Origin: Croceifilum oryzae
GTDB taxonomy: Bacteria > Bacillota > Bacilli > Thermoactinomycetales > Thermoactinomycetaceae
Length of the DNA stretch: 64,000 bases
Direction: 5' to 3'
Assembly (NCBI RefSeq): GCF_030814315.1
Contig: NZ_JAUSUV010000008.1
Location: 62,001 to 126,000 of the forward strand
Shown in pieces: positions 7,549-19,545 of this stretch (positions are counted from its first letter, which is position 1; each line of letters begins with the position of its first letter). The notes under the pieces were generated by a model that saw nothing but the letters and a program-made list of their open reading frames with translations, made no database searches and was not told the origin of the DNA. The translations under genes were made by a program, and so were the position numbers.

Positions 7549-9423
7549 TTATGCTTCAACTGCTTTTGTTCCCTGTTCCATATGCACCATCAAGATCGAG
7601 ATATCAGCTGGGTTCACACCTGAAATACGTGTTGCTTGTCCTAGCGAAATCGGACGAATTTGCGCTAATTTCTCTCTTGCTTCCGAAGATATACCCGCAA
7701 TCTTAGAGTAATCGATCCAATGGGGAATTCGCTTTTCCTCCATCTTCTTCATCTTCTCTACTTGTTGTAGCGATTTCGAGATATAACCCTCGTATTTTAG
7801 CTGGATTTCTACCTGTTCCGCTACATCTGGCGACACAGATTCCTCTGGCGGTGCCATTCTCACAATCTGTTCATAGCCGAGCTCCGGACGCTTAATTAAA
7901 TTCGCTAACTCAACCGCATTATTGATTTCGTTTGTCCCCATATCGCGTAAGATTTGCTGCACTTCGGGTGTTGGACGTACTTTCGTCTCACGAAGACGGG
8001 CTATCTCACGGGCAATCGCTTCTTTCTTGGCAGTAAAGCGACTGTAGCGATCCTCTTTAATTAATCCAATCTCGTGCCCAATCTCCGTTAGGCGAAGATC
8101 TGCATTATCATGGCGCAATAAGAGACGATATTCCGCCCGCGAAGTAAGCAAACGATACGGTTCGTTTGTCCCCTTCGTAACCAGATCATCAATCAAAACA
8201 CCAATATATGCCTCAGATCGATCTAGCACAACGGAATCCTTACCCTGTACCTTTCTCGCAGCGTTGATACCTGCCATAACACCTTGAGCCGCGGCTTCCT
8301 CATACCCCGAAGTACCGTTGATTTGTCCAGCTGTAAAGAGTCCTGGTACTTTCTTCGTCTCCAAACTAGGCCATAATTGCGTAGGAACAATCGCATCGTA
8401 CTCAATCGCATAGCCTGTCCGCATCATCTCAGCTTTTTCCATGCCTTTAATTGTACGCAACATCTCAAGTTGTACGTCCTCTGGCAAGCTTGTCGATAAT
8501 CCCTGAACATAAATCTCCTCAGTTTCGCGCCCTTCTGGTTCAATAAAGATTTGATGGCGATTTTTATCCGAGAAACGAACGATTTTATCCTCAATCGATG
8601 GGCAATAGCGCGGACCTCTCCCTTCAATCGTCCCGGAATACATCGGAGCACGATGCAAGTTTTCTTGAATATATTCATGGGTTTGCTCGTTCGTATAGGT
8701 TAGCCAACAAGGAAGTTGATCCGTGATGTACTCCGTTGTCTCATAAGAAAAGGCACGTGGAGTCTCGTCCCCAGGCTGAATTTCCATTACACTGGTATCG
8801 ATGCTCTTCGCACTAACCCGTGGAGGAGTCCCCGTTTTAAAACGCACCATCTCAAAGCCTAACTCCTGCAAATGGAGGGCTAAGTTAATCGATGGCTGTT
8901 GATTATTCGGACCACTTTCATAAGCTAAGTCTCCAATAATAATCTTCCCTCGTAGATAGGTCCCTGTTGTAAGCACCACGGATTTCGCATAATAACGAGT
9001 ACCTGTTCGGGTCACAACACCCCGGCACTCCCCATCCTCTATGATAAATCGCTCTACCATATTTTGATGAATCTCTAAGTTTGGTTCTTGCTCCAAAATC
9101 CGCTTCATCTCACGTTGGTATAACAATTTATCAGCTTGAGCACGTAGCGCATAAACAGCAGGCCCTTTACCCGTATTTAACATTCTCATTTGGATATGGG
9201 TCTTATCTATATTTTTCCCCATCTCTCCGCCAAGCGCATCCAATTCCCGTACCACATGACCTTTCGCAGGTCCCCCTACGGATGGATTACATGGCATATA
9301 TGCAATGGTATCTAAACTTAATGTTAGGAGTAGTGTCCTACATCCCATGCGAGCCGAAGCAAGCGCCGCTTCACATCCTGCATGGCCCGCACCGATGACG
9401 ATCACATCATATTGATTATTCAT
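7549..9423 (-). CDS. mnmG: tRNA uridine-5-carboxymethylaminomethyl modification enzyme MnmG
   Basis: MnmG (GidA) is an FAD enzyme that works with MnmE to install the (carboxymethyl)aminomethyl group at wobble U34 of certain tRNAs. The N-terminal FAD-binding loop [19 protein letters not shown] is clear. The internal GidA signatures GPKGxxx-like [20 protein letters not shown] and [16 protein letters not shown] are also present. At 624 residues it is full length. The gene lies 18 bp downstream of mnmE on the same strand and is probably cotranscribed with it and rsmG. Confidence 0.96.
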   Translation of the reverse strand: MNNQYDVIVIGAGHAGCEAALASARMGCRTLLLTLSLDTIAYMPCNPSVGGPAKGHVVRELDALGGEMGKNIDKTHIQMRMLNTGKGPAVYALRAQADKLLYQREMKRILEQEPNLEIHQNMVERFIIEDGECRGVVTRTGTRYYAKSVVLTTGTYLRGKIIIGDLAYESGPNNQQPSINLALHLQELGFEMVRFKTGTPPRVSAKSIDTSVMEIQPGDETPRAFSYETTEYITDQLPCWLTYTNEQTHEYIQENLHRAPMYSGTIEGRGPRYCPSIEDKIVRFSDKNRHQIFIEPEGRETEEIYVQGLSTSLPEDVQLEMLRTIKGMEKAEMMRTGYAIEYDAIVPTQLWPSLETKKVPGLFTAGQINGTSGYEEAAAQGVMAGINAARKVQGKDSVVLDRSEAYIGVLIDDLVTKGTNEPYRLLTSRAEYRLLLRHDNADLRLTEIGHEIGLIKEDRYSRFTAKKEAIAREIARLRETKVRPTPEVQQILRDMGTNEINNAVELANLIKRPELGYEQIVRMAPPEESVSPDVAEQVEIQLKYEGYISKSLQQVEKMKKMEEKRIPHWIDYSKIAGISSEAREKLAQIRPISLGQATRISGVNPADISILMVHMEQGTKAVEA

Positions 9424-9441
9424 CTTGATCTCTTCACCTCA

Positions 9442-10827
9442 TCATTTCCCTAGACAGAATTGGGAGAAAATCTGGTCAATCAGGTCTTCCGCCACCGCAT
9501 CTCCAATTACTTCCCCTAGATACTGCCATGCATTTTTTAGATCGATCTCCACTAAGTCTAACGGCATCCCGAGTTCAATCCCGTTTAGCACATCTTGGAT
9601 ACTTTTTTGAGCCTCTTCCAGCAGATGAATATGGCGCGCATTGCTTACATACGTACTATCCGCCATCGCTACTTTCCCTGTAAAAAATAAAGAGGAAATC
9701 GCTTCTTCTAACTGGTGAATCCCCTTCTCTTCCTTCAAAGAAGTTGTAATAACGGGTGTATGTTCTAAGATAGATGAACGCACCTCTTCAATGGAACATT
9801 TACCAGGCAAGTCCATTTTGTTCATAATCACGATCGTCGTAACATGCTTCACCTGCTCTAAGAGTCTGCGATCCTCCGCTTGTAATTCCTCTGCTTGATT
9901 TAGCACTAATAACACCAAATCAGCCCGTTCTAAAGCTTGACGAGAACGCTCGACTCCAATCTGCTCTACCAGATCTTCTGTCTCCCTGATGCCCGCTGTA
10001 TCTAATAATTTAAGCGGAATCCCGCGAACGTTTACATATTCCTCAAGCACATCCCGAGTCGTTCCGGGGATATCGGTCACAATCGCTTTATTCTCCTGAG
10101 TTAATACATTCATCAAAGAGGACTTCCCGACGTTAGGTCGCCCAATAATGGCAGTCGCGATTCCCTCACGCAAGATCTTCCCTTGACGAGCTGTTTGGAG
10201 TAATTCGTCAATATGATTCATGATATATTCGCATCGTTCTTGTAAAAACTGACTCGTCATGACCTCAGCGTCATATTCAGGATAGTCCACATTTACCGCT
10301 AAATGGGCTAACGTTTCCACGATCTCTTCCCGCAATTGTTGGATTAGCTTAGATAAGCGTCCCTCTGCTTGTTGGTTTGCTACTTTGGCTGCACGATCCG
10401 TTTTCGCACGAATCAGGTCCATCACAGCTTCCGCTTGGGATAAATCAATCCGACCGTTTAAGAAGGCCCGCTTTGTAAATTCCCCTGGTTCTGCCAAGCG
10501 AATTCCGACAGACAGCAGAGCCTTGAGCGTTGCCTGTACAGGAATAAGTCCACCGTGACAACTAATCTCTACCACATCTTCTCGGGTAAAAGTTCTGGGT
10601 GCACGCATCACTGTAACAAGCACTTCATCAATCCGTTCTTCCGTTCCCGGATGAACCATATATCCATAACGCACCGTATGCGTTGGCGTTTGTTGTAAGG
10701 ATTCCTTACCTGCATATAGTTGATCTACTTTTTCAATTGCTTGCGGACCACTCACACGGATGACAGCGATACCGCCTTCTCCTAGTGCAGTTGCAATCGC
10801 AGCAATTGTATCATTTTCAAATTGCAT
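9442..10827 (-). CDS. mnmE: tRNA modification GTPase MnmE
   Basis: MnmE (TrmE) is a potassium-activated GTPase that binds formyl-tetrahydrofolate and, with MnmG, modifies tRNA U34. The N-terminal folate domain ([22 protein letters not shown]) is followed by a central helical domain. The G domain is inserted at ~220-380, with G1 GRPNVGKSS, the DIPGTTRD switch, DTAGI and NKMDL. The C-terminal CLGK is the essential CxGK motif. At 461 residues it is complete. It lies upstream of mnmG in the same operon. Confidence 0.96.
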   Translation of the reverse strand: MQFENDTIAAIATALGEGGIAVIRVSGPQAIEKVDQLYAGKESLQQTPTHTVRYGYMVHPGTEERIDEVLVTVMRAPRTFTREDVVEISCHGGLIPVQATLKALLSVGIRLAEPGEFTKRAFLNGRIDLSQAEAVMDLIRAKTDRAAKVANQQAEGRLSKLIQQLREEIVETLAHLAVNVDYPEYDAEVMTSQFLQERCEYIMNHIDELLQTARQGKILREGIATAIIGRPNVGKSSLMNVLTQENKAIVTDIPGTTRDVLEEYVNVRGIPLKLLDTAGIRETEDLVEQIGVERSRQALERADLVLLVLNQAEELQAEDRRLLEQVKHVTTIVIMNKMDLPGKCSIEEVRSSILEHTPVITTSLKEEKGIHQLEEAISSLFFTGKVAMADSTYVSNARHIHLLEEAQKSIQDVLNGIELGMPLDLVEIDLKNAWQYLGEVIGDAVAEDLIDQIFSQFCLGK

Positions 10828-10889
10828 CTTACTTCACCTCGATCATCATAACACAATTTTACAATTCCCTTCAAAGATGCAGTTTAACA

Positions 10890-10976
10890 AAAAACGCCTC
10901 CTAGTGAGGATTCAGTTTGTCGACAAAAGCTACATTTGTTTACAGTCTGAATTCCCTCACACAAGAGGCATTTTTC
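10890..10976 (-). terminator. Long stem-loop terminator after yidC
   Basis: On the minus strand the arms ATGCCTC ... TGAGGGAATTCAG and CTGAATCCTCA ... GAGGCG form a long imperfect hairpin ending in a T run, just past the yidC stop. It should separate the rpmH-yidC transcript from mnmE. I see no jag/khpB gene in this 160-bp gap. Confidence 0.65.
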
Positions 10977-10990
10977 ACAGTTGTCATCTT

Positions 10991-11722
10991 CTACGCAGTT
11001 GCTTTTCCTGTTTTTTTGCGGCTGAAAATCATGTACTGCAAAATAGTAAAGATATTTCCGTATACCCAGTACAATGCAAGAGCAGAAGCCAAGTTGGAAC
11101 CAATGACTAAAATCATAATCGGCATAATCCAAATCATAATCCGTGTCTGTGCACTATTCGCACTTCCTTGGGCAATCATTTGAATGTATGTCGTAAAGGC
11201 TGCAATGATCGGGAAGATAAAGTATGGATCAGGCTTCCCTAATTGAAGATATAAAAAGGTTGATTTTGCAATCTGTGGATCAAACTGAATCGCTTGATAA
11301 AAGGCAATAAAGATCGGGATCTGTACCACCATAGGTAAACATCCTGACATCGGATTTACATTATGCTCTTTATAAAGCTTCATCATCTCTTGCTGTTGCT
11401 TCTGTTGATCTTTTTTATATTTAGCACGTAACTTCTGGATCTTCGGCTGAATCACTTGCATCTCTTGCATACTTCTTTGTTGTTTAATGGATAAAGGTAG
11501 AATCAATAAACGTACCAAAAAAGTAACGATTAGAATCGAGACCCCATATGTACCAAACAAATCATAAAAATAGTCAAGTAATTGAGACAGCGGATGCACG
11601 AAGTATTTAGCCCAAACGCCTGATGATGGGTCAATGCTCCCCGTCGGCGAACATCCTGTAAGTAGCGCAAAACTAAGGATTAGTACCGTTAGCACAATCC
11701 ATTTGCGATTTAAGTAACGCAC
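10991..11722 (-). CDS. yidC: Membrane protein insertase YidC/OxaA (SpoIIIJ type)
   Basis: This is an insertase that helps membrane proteins fold into the lipid bilayer alone or with SecYEG. From GTG 11722, which follows AAAGGAGGAGAGG, the protein has 243 residues. It starts with a lipoprotein signal (VLILSFALLTGC, lipobox LTGC) and then the five-TM YidC core: YFYDLFGTYGVSILIVTFLVRLLILPL with the conserved arginine, a charged cytoplasmic hairpin, and later TM segments. The open frame extends further upstream to 12046, but that part overlaps yidD and rnpA and is not used. The usual partner jag is missing downstream. Confidence 0.93.
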   Translation of the reverse strand: MRYLNRKWIVLTVLILSFALLTGCSPTGSIDPSSGVWAKYFVHPLSQLLDYFYDLFGTYGVSILIVTFLVRLLILPLSIKQQRSMQEMQVIQPKIQKLRAKYKKDQQKQQQEMMKLYKEHNVNPMSGCLPMVVQIPIFIAFYQAIQFDPQIAKSTFLYLQLGKPDPYFIFPIIAAFTTYIQMIAQGSANSAQTRIMIWIMPIMILVIGSNLASALALYWVYGNIFTILQYMIFSRKKTGKATA

Positions 11723-11751
11723 GTCCTCTCCTCCTTTCAGGTCATCCCAAG

Positions 11752-11982
11752 CTATATATGTATCTTTTTTTCTGGAACAGGATCCATTCCACCTGGATGA
11801 AACGGATGACACTTTCCAATTCGCATCATCGTAAGCCATGTTCCTTTCACAAAACCAAATCGTTGATAGGCAGTTAATCCGTATTGTGAGCAAGTCGGAT
11901 AAAATCGACAAGTGGGCTGGGGTTTTAAAGGAGAGATAAATTTGCGATAAAATCGGATCAGAATAATGGCAAAGTCCCTCAA
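11752..11982 (-). CDS. yidD: Membrane protein insertion efficiency factor YidD
   Basis: This small protein of 76 residues has the YidD signature: [34 protein letters not shown], with clustered cysteines, followed by [17 protein letters not shown]. It is a peripheral membrane factor thought to assist YidC-dependent insertion. Its start overlaps the rnpA stop by four bases, so the two are translationally coupled. Confidence 0.95.
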   Translation of the reverse strand: MRDFAIILIRFYRKFISPLKPQPTCRFYPTCSQYGLTAYQRFGFVKGTWLTMMRIGKCHPFHPGGMDPVPEKKIHI

Positions 11983-12365
11983 ACGATCTCTCCCCTTCTA
12001 CAGTCCCGTGTATTTTTTCTGAAGAGCTTGGCTCGTCTAAATACATGACGTAAACTCGATTCCACTTGGTAGAAATCCATCGTAGCAGCAGGATTGCGGG
12101 CGATGATCACAACATCGGTTCCTTCTTTTAAATCAGGAATCCAGTGTCTGGTAACTTCCTTTACTAATCGTTTAACACGATTGCGAACAACCGCATTACC
12201 TACCTTCTTACTCACCGATATACCGATGCGAGGTCCAGAAAGACTCCCAGCCCCAGCTTGACGTGGAGAGATGTATACAACGAACTGACGATTGGCAGCA
12301 GAAGTTCCGAAGCGAAACACACGACGAAAATCATTCCGACGCCTCAGTCTATATTCCTTTTGCAT
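11979..12365 (-). CDS. rnpA: Ribonuclease P protein component
   Basis: This is the protein subunit of RNase P, which helps the RNA subunit cleave the 5' leader from pre-tRNA. The 128-residue, very basic protein begins [18 protein letters not shown] and carries the RNR motif region [20 protein letters not shown]. It lies between rpmH and yidD, the usual order. The C-terminus is about ten residues longer than in Bacillus subtilis and is rich in charged residues. Confidence 0.96.
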   Translation of the reverse strand: MQKEYRLRRRNDFRRVFRFGTSAANRQFVVYISPRQAGAGSLSGPRIGISVSKKVGNAVVRNRVKRLVKEVTRHWIPDLKEGTDVVIIARNPAATMDFYQVESSLRHVFRRAKLFRKNTRDCRRGEIV

Positions 12366-12429
12366 CCAGCTCCCTCCTTATCTCACATTATCGGCAGATT
12401 CATCCTTCTATAAACGATTCCCATATAGA

Positions 12430-12460
12430 GAAAAAGGCCACTCTACTTAGTGGCCTTTCA
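12430..12460 (-). terminator. Hairpin between rpmH and rnpA
   Basis: AAAGGCCACT / AGTGGCCTTT form a 10-bp stem followed by TTTTT on the minus strand, right after the rpmH stop. It probably acts as a partial terminator setting the L34:RnpA ratio. Confidence 0.75.
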
Positions 12461-12595
12461 TTATGCAGAAAGTACTTTTCTGCCTTTTCTTCTACGAGCC
12501 GCTAACACTTTGCGACCGTTTTTTGTACTCATACGAGCACGGAAACCATGAACGTTTTTACGTTTACGTTTAGATGGTTGGTAGGTACGTTTCAT
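12461..12595 (-). CDS. rpmH: 50S ribosomal protein L34
   Basis: This 44-residue, highly basic protein reads [20 protein letters not shown], then [24 protein letters not shown], a complete L34. It is the first gene of the leftward operon starting at oriC. Confidence 0.97.
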   Translation of the reverse strand: MKRTYQPSKRKRKNVHGFRARMSTKNGRKVLAARRRKGRKVLSA

Positions 12596-12739
12596 ATTAT
12601 TTACCTGGTAATTGTCGATCTATGACAAATCAACAAACCGGACATACGCCGACCAGGGTGCCTCCCTTCATACGATAAAATGAAAAATTTCCGTAGACAA
12701 TCTTCCACATTATAGCTTTATCCCTGTTTCATGTCAAGA

Positions 12740-13101
12740 ATAGAAGAAATGTGGATAACTTGTGGGAATCAAACGGGACTTATCCACATTTCTCCACTAC
12801 TTATTCACTCATTATCCAGAAGTTATCCACAATCACACAACTTGTGGATAAAAAGTTATCCACAGCCTGTGGATGGTGTGGATAAACGGATATGTCCATT
12901 GTAAATACTGGTATATTCTGATATTCTATTGTTGTTTTCCCCGTGGATAACTTTTTTGTCTCCATTAGTTATCCACAATTGTGGATAACTTTCTATCCTT
13001 CTGATCATAATCTGTGGATAGACATATGGATAACGATCTTGTGGATAGTGTGGATAAGTTGGTTTAACCTAGATATCATCTAAATGAATACTGTGGATAA
13101 C
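12740..13101. other. oriC, upstream DnaA-box cluster (rpmH-dnaA region)
   Basis: Ten perfect DnaA boxes (TTATCCACA or its complement) lie at 12750, 12780, 12823, 12843, 12856, 12877, 12969, 12980, 13049 and 13092. Several one-mismatch boxes are also present, for example at 12812, 12942, 13013 and 13040. Boxes occur on both strands and some are back to back. This 540-bp region between rpmH and dnaA has no gene. It is the upstream half of a bipartite origin and also carries the dnaA promoter, so DnaA autoregulation is expected. Confidence 0.95.
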
Positions 13102-13141
13102 ATGGAAAAAATAATTTTTTGGAAGGAGGGTTCTGATCATT

Positions 13142-14587
13142 GTGGAACATGTTAATGACTTATGGAAAAAAAGCCTTGATTTGATTCAATCGAAGATAAG
13201 CAAACCCAGCTTTGAAGCTTGGCTAAAACAAACCGAAGCAATCGAACTCCAGAGCAATAAATTGATCATTGGAGTTCCCTCTACCTTTGCACAGGACATG
13301 CTCTCAAATCGTTATTATTCGATGATAAAAGATGCTGTTAAAAAAGTTTCGGGGACAAATCTGGAGATTGAGGTGATCAGTCTTGGGACTGAACCGATTC
13401 AAGTACAAGGGGAATTACCTGTTCAGCAAATAGCAAAAACACCTCATTCTAAATCAGAAGAGGGAAAGAAAGACACAGAAGCTCCACGTCGTGCAACCAC
13501 TTCCCATTCGAATGAAGAACCAAGTGAAGAGGCCGATGAAGAAATCGAAGGGTTTGTTCAGTCACAGTTAAATCCCAAATATACATTCGATACATTTGTA
13601 ATTGGATCCGGGAACCGTTTTGCACACGCTGCTTCTCTCGCTGTTGCCGAAGCACCCGCTAAAGCTTATAATCCTCTCTTTATATATGGAGGAGTTGGTC
13701 TCGGAAAAACGCACTTAATGCATGCCATTGGCCATCACGTACTGGCTCATAATCCGAATAGTCGTGTGGTATACCTGTCATCTGAAAAATTTACAAATGA
13801 GTTTATCAATGCGATCCGGGACAATCGAGCTATTGGTTTCCGTAACAAATATCGAACTGTGGATATCTTGTTAATAGATGATATTCAATTTTTAGCAGGC
13901 AAAGAGCAAACACAAGAAGAATTCTTCCATACATTCAATGCTCTGCATGAAGAGAACAAACAAATTATCATCTCCAGTGATCGTCCTCCTAAAGAAATCC
14001 CAACACTAGAAGATCGCCTGCGCTCTCGTTTTGAATGGGGATTAATTACCGATGTGCAGCCCCCCGATCTAGAGACCCGTATCGCCATCCTTCGAAAAAA
14101 AGCAATTGCCGACCAGCTGGATGTGCCAAGTGATGTACTGGCTACCATCGCTGATCGAGTGGATACCAACATCCGGGAATTAGAAGGAGCTCTCATCCGC
14201 GTCGTCGCCTATTCTGCCTTAATGAATCAACCGATCAGTGCTGACTTGGCAGCCGAGGCATTAAAAGATATAATGCCCAATGCTAGACCGAAAGTTATTA
14301 CGATCTCCGATATTCAGCAGGCAGTTAGTACTTACTATCGGTTACGCGTTGAAGATCTAAAAAGCAAAAAACGCACGAAAACGATCACTCTCCCACGTCA
14401 AATTGCGATGTTTATCGCACGTGAGATGACTGATTACTCCCTACCGAAAATCGGTGAAGACTTCGGAGGCAGAGACCATACAACGGTCATCCATGCCCAT
14501 GAAAAAATCAACCGTGCTCTTCTCAGTGATCCACATCTCCAGCAGGCAGTGGATGAATTAAAGAAACGAATTTTGCGAGGTTCCTAG
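13142..14587 (+). CDS. dnaA: Chromosomal replication initiator DnaA
   Basis: DnaA is an AAA+ ATPase that binds TTATCCACA boxes and opens oriC. This 481-residue protein has domain I (~1-80, [22 protein letters not shown]), a variable acidic linker (~95-140), the AAA+ core with Walker [10 protein letters not shown] and Walker [11 protein letters not shown], and the C-terminal box-binding helix-turn-helix with signature [15 protein letters not shown]. The start is GTG 13142. AAGGAGGG lies 11 bases upstream, a slightly long spacing. The gene sits between the two box clusters of oriC. Confidence 0.97.
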   Translation: MEHVNDLWKKSLDLIQSKISKPSFEAWLKQTEAIELQSNKLIIGVPSTFAQDMLSNRYYSMIKDAVKKVSGTNLEIEVISLGTEPIQVQGELPVQQIAKTPHSKSEEGKKDTEAPRRATTSHSNEEPSEEADEEIEGFVQSQLNPKYTFDTFVIGSGNRFAHAASLAVAEAPAKAYNPLFIYGGVGLGKTHLMHAIGHHVLAHNPNSRVVYLSSEKFTNEFINAIRDNRAIGFRNKYRTVDILLIDDIQFLAGKEQTQEEFFHTFNALHEENKQIIISSDRPPKEIPTLEDRLRSRFEWGLITDVQPPDLETRIAILRKKAIADQLDVPSDVLATIADRVDTNIRELEGALIRVVAYSALMNQPISADLAAEALKDIMPNARPKVITISDIQQAVSTYYRLRVEDLKSKKRTKTITLPRQIAMFIAREMTDYSLPKIGEDFGGRDHTTVIHAHEKINRALLSDPHLQQAVDELKKRILRGS

Positions 14588-14787
14588 GTTGCTGTGGATA
14601 CTGTGGATAATTTTGACAAACTTATGCACACTTTATCCACAGCGTGTTTAGGCTTCATATCTAGCTTTAACCTACTTATCCACAGTATCCACAGCCCCTA
14701 CTACTATTACTACGGTTTTTTTATTAAATAATATATATGTATATGGCTCACAAGACACATTCATGCTATATTTTTTCTTTATCCACA
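14588..14787. other. oriC, downstream cluster with DnaA-trios and unwinding element
   Basis: Perfect DnaA boxes lie at 14602, 14633, 14676 and 14779, with near matches at 14593, 14622 and 14685. The pair at 14676/14685 is followed by CCCC and then in-phase triplets TAC TAC TAT TAC TAC (14699-14713). These match the DnaA-trio element that loads DnaA on single strands. A ~30-bp AT-only stretch (14716-14745) comes next. This is the Bacillus-type initiation site between dnaA and dnaN. Confidence 0.88.
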
Positions 14788-14812
14788 ATTGATTGACAGA
14801 GGTGAGGAACTC

Positions 14813-15946
14813 ATGAAAATCCGTATTGCCAAATCGGTACTCGTAGAAGCGGTAGCACAAGTTAGTAAAGCGGTATCTCAAAAAACGACGATTCCCGTTC
14901 TAACAGGTATGAAAGCAATCGCTGATCAAGAAGGGTTGCTTCTAACAGGTAGTAACTCTGATATCACAATTCAAGTAAGGATTCCTCATGTAAAAGAGGA
15001 TCAAGAACAAGTATTTGTGGAAAAAAAAGGAAGTGTTGTCATTCCAGGTAAAATCTTTGGAGAGATGGTAAGGAAGTTACCTGGTGAGTATGTAGAATGG
15101 GAAGTAAATGAGCGGTATCAAATTACGATTCAATCAGGTTCGACTGAGTTCCAACTACATGGATTTAATCCAGACGAATACCCTCGCCTTCCACGTCTAT
15201 CAGAGGATCAGGTTTTTTCGATTCCGGCTGATGAGCTTCGTTCATTAATTCGGCAAACTGGCTTTTCAGTCGCAACCAATGAAGCTCGAGGCGTGTTGAC
15301 AGGCGTTTTATGGCAACTAGAAAATGGGGTTCTCACCTGTGTCGCCACAGATAGTCACCGTCTCTCTAGGCGCCTGATTCCGACTCCAAACACAGGTCAA
15401 CTGTCTTTGGATAACGTAATTCTCCCTGGTAAAAGTATGAGCGAGCTAGCGAAAACCTTTGCCGATGACGAGGATTCGGTTGAAATCGTCGTGGCGGATC
15501 ATCAACTGTTGGTAAAAAATGAGCATATTGAATTTTACTCTCGTCTTTTAGATGGTACCTATCCGGATACCAATCGAGTGATTCCACAATGCGGTGACAC
15601 AGAGTTGATCACTTCAACCAGAGAATTGTTACAATCTGTTGAGCGTGCTTCTCTTATTAGCCGAGATGGACGAGATAATGTGATAAAATGGACGATGAGT
15701 GATGACACGGTGGAAGTTACCTCTGTGTCGCAAGATATCGGGAGCGTTACAGAAGAAGTGAAGGCTCGTGTAAAGGGGACTGCGCTGGGGATCTCGTTTA
15801 ATGCACGTTACATGATTGAGGCGCTTAGATCGATTGATAGTGATGAGATTCGCATTCAATTTACAGGGACGATGACTCCATTTATCATTCAGCCTGCAGA
15901 CCGTGAAGACACGTTGCACCTCATCGTACCGATCCGTACGCGCTAA
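14813..15946 (+). CDS. dnaN: DNA polymerase III beta subunit (sliding clamp)
   Basis: The clamp encircles DNA and gives processivity to the replicative polymerase. I choose ATG 14813 (MKIRIAKSVLVEAVAQVSKAVSQKTTIPVLTG), preceded by AGAGGTGAGG. An in-frame TTG at 14789 lacks a ribosome site. The 377-residue product has the three repeated clamp domains and ends in IVPIRTR, the family tail. Standard place after dnaA. Confidence 0.97.
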   Translation: MKIRIAKSVLVEAVAQVSKAVSQKTTIPVLTGMKAIADQEGLLLTGSNSDITIQVRIPHVKEDQEQVFVEKKGSVVIPGKIFGEMVRKLPGEYVEWEVNERYQITIQSGSTEFQLHGFNPDEYPRLPRLSEDQVFSIPADELRSLIRQTGFSVATNEARGVLTGVLWQLENGVLTCVATDSHRLSRRLIPTPNTGQLSLDNVILPGKSMSELAKTFADDEDSVEIVVADHQLLVKNEHIEFYSRLLDGTYPDTNRVIPQCGDTELITSTRELLQSVERASLISRDGRDNVIKWTMSDDTVEVTSVSQDIGSVTEEVKARVKGTALGISFNARYMIEALRSIDSDEIRIQFTGTMTPFIIQPADREDTLHLIVPIRTR

Positions 15947-15964
15947 AAAGAAGGATGTTGAGTC

Positions 15965-16183
15965 ATGAAGCACGTATATATTGACGGGCCCTATATTCAG
16001 TTAGGGCAACTATTAAAAAAAGTAGATGCCATTGATAGTGGTGGTTTCGCAAAGATGTTTTTAGCCGACAATGAAATATATGTCAATCAAGAGCTAGAGA
16101 ATCGGCGAGGTCGAAAGATTTATCCACAGGATGTTGTGGATATCCGAGGCTTCGGTCGTTTTCTCATATTGTCTGAGAAATAG
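15965..16183 (+). CDS. rlbA: S4-domain RNA-binding protein (YaaA/RlbA)
   Basis: This 72-residue protein has a single S4-like RNA-binding fold (IQLGQLLKKVDAIDSGGFAKMFLADNEIYVNQELENRRGRKIYPQDVVDI). It is always found between dnaN and recF in Bacillales and is thought to act in large-subunit assembly. It is 18 bp after dnaN and 12 bp before recF, in one operon. Confidence 0.93.
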   Translation: MKHVYIDGPYIQLGQLLKKVDAIDSGGFAKMFLADNEIYVNQELENRRGRKIYPQDVVDIRGFGRFLILSEK

Positions 16184-16195
16184 GGGGTTGCCCAG

Positions 16196-17314
16196 GTGCG
16201 TGTTCAGTCACTAGAGATCCAGCGCTACCGCAACATTTCTCAGCTTTCACTTGATTGCCCACAAGATCTCCACATCTTCGTAGGCCCCAATGCGCAAGGC
16301 AAGACAAACATCTTAGAATCTCTCTATCTCCTTGCGCTTGGAAAATCGCATCGAACCCGTTCTACAAAGGAATTAATTCAGTTTGGCGAACAACATGCGA
16401 TCTTAAAAGCGCGGGTCAAACGAGATGAAACCGGATCCAGATTAGAGGTACAGTTGCGCGATCTGGGAAAAAAAGTTAGCATTAATGGGATCGAGCAATC
16501 GAAGTTAAGCCAGTATATTGGCTTCTTACCCGCTATTCTGTTTGCCCCAGAAGACCTCGCAATTGTCAAAGGTAGCCCTCAAATTAGGCGGCGTTTCTTG
16601 GATATGGAGATTGGACAAGTGAGTCCTACCTATTTGTACCATTTGTCTCAGTTACATAAACTTCTTACTCAGAGAAATAGTTTGCTGAAAGGACTCGGTA
16701 CAAATAAAAAATTCCAAGTTGAATTTTTAGATGTATACGATGAACAACTCATGTCTCTTTCCCTAGAATTGTGGAGAAAGAGATTTCATTTTCTCAAGCA
16801 ATTAACGGAGTGGTCACAAGAGATTCATCAATCTATCACGAGTGCCCATGAAGAATTGCTGATCGAATATCTTCCCTCCATCCCCATTACAGCCGACATG
16901 TCGATTGAAGAATGGCGCACGGTTTTTCAAGCTGAGTTACAAAGAGTTCGCGAAAAAGAAATCCGCAGAGGCTCTACGCTACTCGGACCGCAGCGCGATG
17001 ATTTTCGATTGGTTGCGAATGGATTGGATCTTCATACATTTGGTTCACAGGGGCAACAGAGAACGGCTGCCCTTTCCTTGAAATTGGCTGAAATCGAGCT
17101 GATTCATCAGGAAACAGGTACATACCCCATTTTACTATTGGATGATGTTTTATCGGAGCTAGATGATTCGAGGAAAACGCATCTACTAGAAGCGATTCGA
17201 GGGCGGGTTCAAACGTTTGTTACCACAACGAATCTAGAAGGAATTGACGGGGAGACGCTGGCTAAGGCACGGATTTATCAAATCCAGCAAGGAAACATTC
17301 GGGAGTTGAGGTGA
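16196..17314 (+). CDS. recF: DNA replication and repair protein RecF
   Basis: RecF is an SMC-like ATPase that helps RecO/RecR load RecA at gaps. This 372-residue protein has Walker A GPNAQGKTNILES, the ABC signature region (FGSQGQQRTAALSLKLAE), and Walker B ILLLDDVLSELD. The start is GTG 16196 after TAGGGGGTTG. It is part of the dnaN-rlbA-recF-remB-gyrB cluster. Confidence 0.96.
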   Translation: MRVQSLEIQRYRNISQLSLDCPQDLHIFVGPNAQGKTNILESLYLLALGKSHRTRSTKELIQFGEQHAILKARVKRDETGSRLEVQLRDLGKKVSINGIEQSKLSQYIGFLPAILFAPEDLAIVKGSPQIRRRFLDMEIGQVSPTYLYHLSQLHKLLTQRNSLLKGLGTNKKFQVEFLDVYDEQLMSLSLELWRKRFHFLKQLTEWSQEIHQSITSAHEELLIEYLPSIPITADMSIEEWRTVFQAELQRVREKEIRRGSTLLGPQRDDFRLVANGLDLHTFGSQGQQRTAALSLKLAEIELIHQETGTYPILLLDDVLSELDDSRKTHLLEAIRGRVQTFVTTTNLEGIDGETLAKARIYQIQQGNIRELR

Positions 17315-17318
17315 GAAT

Positions 17319-17567
17319 ATGTACATTCACTTAGGTGGAGATCAAGTTGTAAGGGCGAGGGATGTGATTGCCATTTTGGATCATCAATCCATGGATTCGC
17401 GCTCCTTTTTAGAATCGAGCAAACAAGCAGGTCGGCTAGTTGATATTCCAGATGATGAAGTGAAGTCGTATGTTGTGACGCCTCATCGTGTGTATCCTTC
17501 TCCCATCTCTTCCGTTACCTTGATGAGACGGGCAAGGCAAATCCGAGTTTTTCATAAAAACAAATGA
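17319..17567 (+). CDS. remB: Extracellular matrix regulator RemB (YaaB)
   Basis: This 82-residue protein of the RemB/DUF370-type group reads MYIHLGGDQVVRARDVIAIL, then later VTPHRVYPSPISSVTLMRRA. In Bacillus subtilis RemB affects biofilm matrix gene expression. It starts four bases after the recF stop and is followed by gyrB, as in Bacillus. Confidence 0.9.
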   Translation: MYIHLGGDQVVRARDVIAILDHQSMDSRSFLESSKQAGRLVDIPDDEVKSYVVTPHRVYPSPISSVTLMRRARQIRVFHKNK

Positions 17568-17588
17568 AGTTGATTCATGAGAGAGTAG

Positions 17589-19511
<1,923 letters not shown>

Positions 19512-19545
19512 AGTGGGTTGATAGAGGAGCGAGGAGTGATGAATT

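Noticed and set aside
11723-12046. Upstream extension of the yidC frame
   Set aside because: The extra ~108 codons overlap yidD and rnpA. A strong ribosome site and lipoprotein signal support GTG 11722.
12740-13101. Many regularly spaced short repeats, CRISPR-like at first sight
   Set aside because: The repeats are 9-bp DnaA boxes on both strands with irregular spacing, not 25-36-bp CRISPR repeats with unique spacers. I saw no CRISPR array anywhere in the window.
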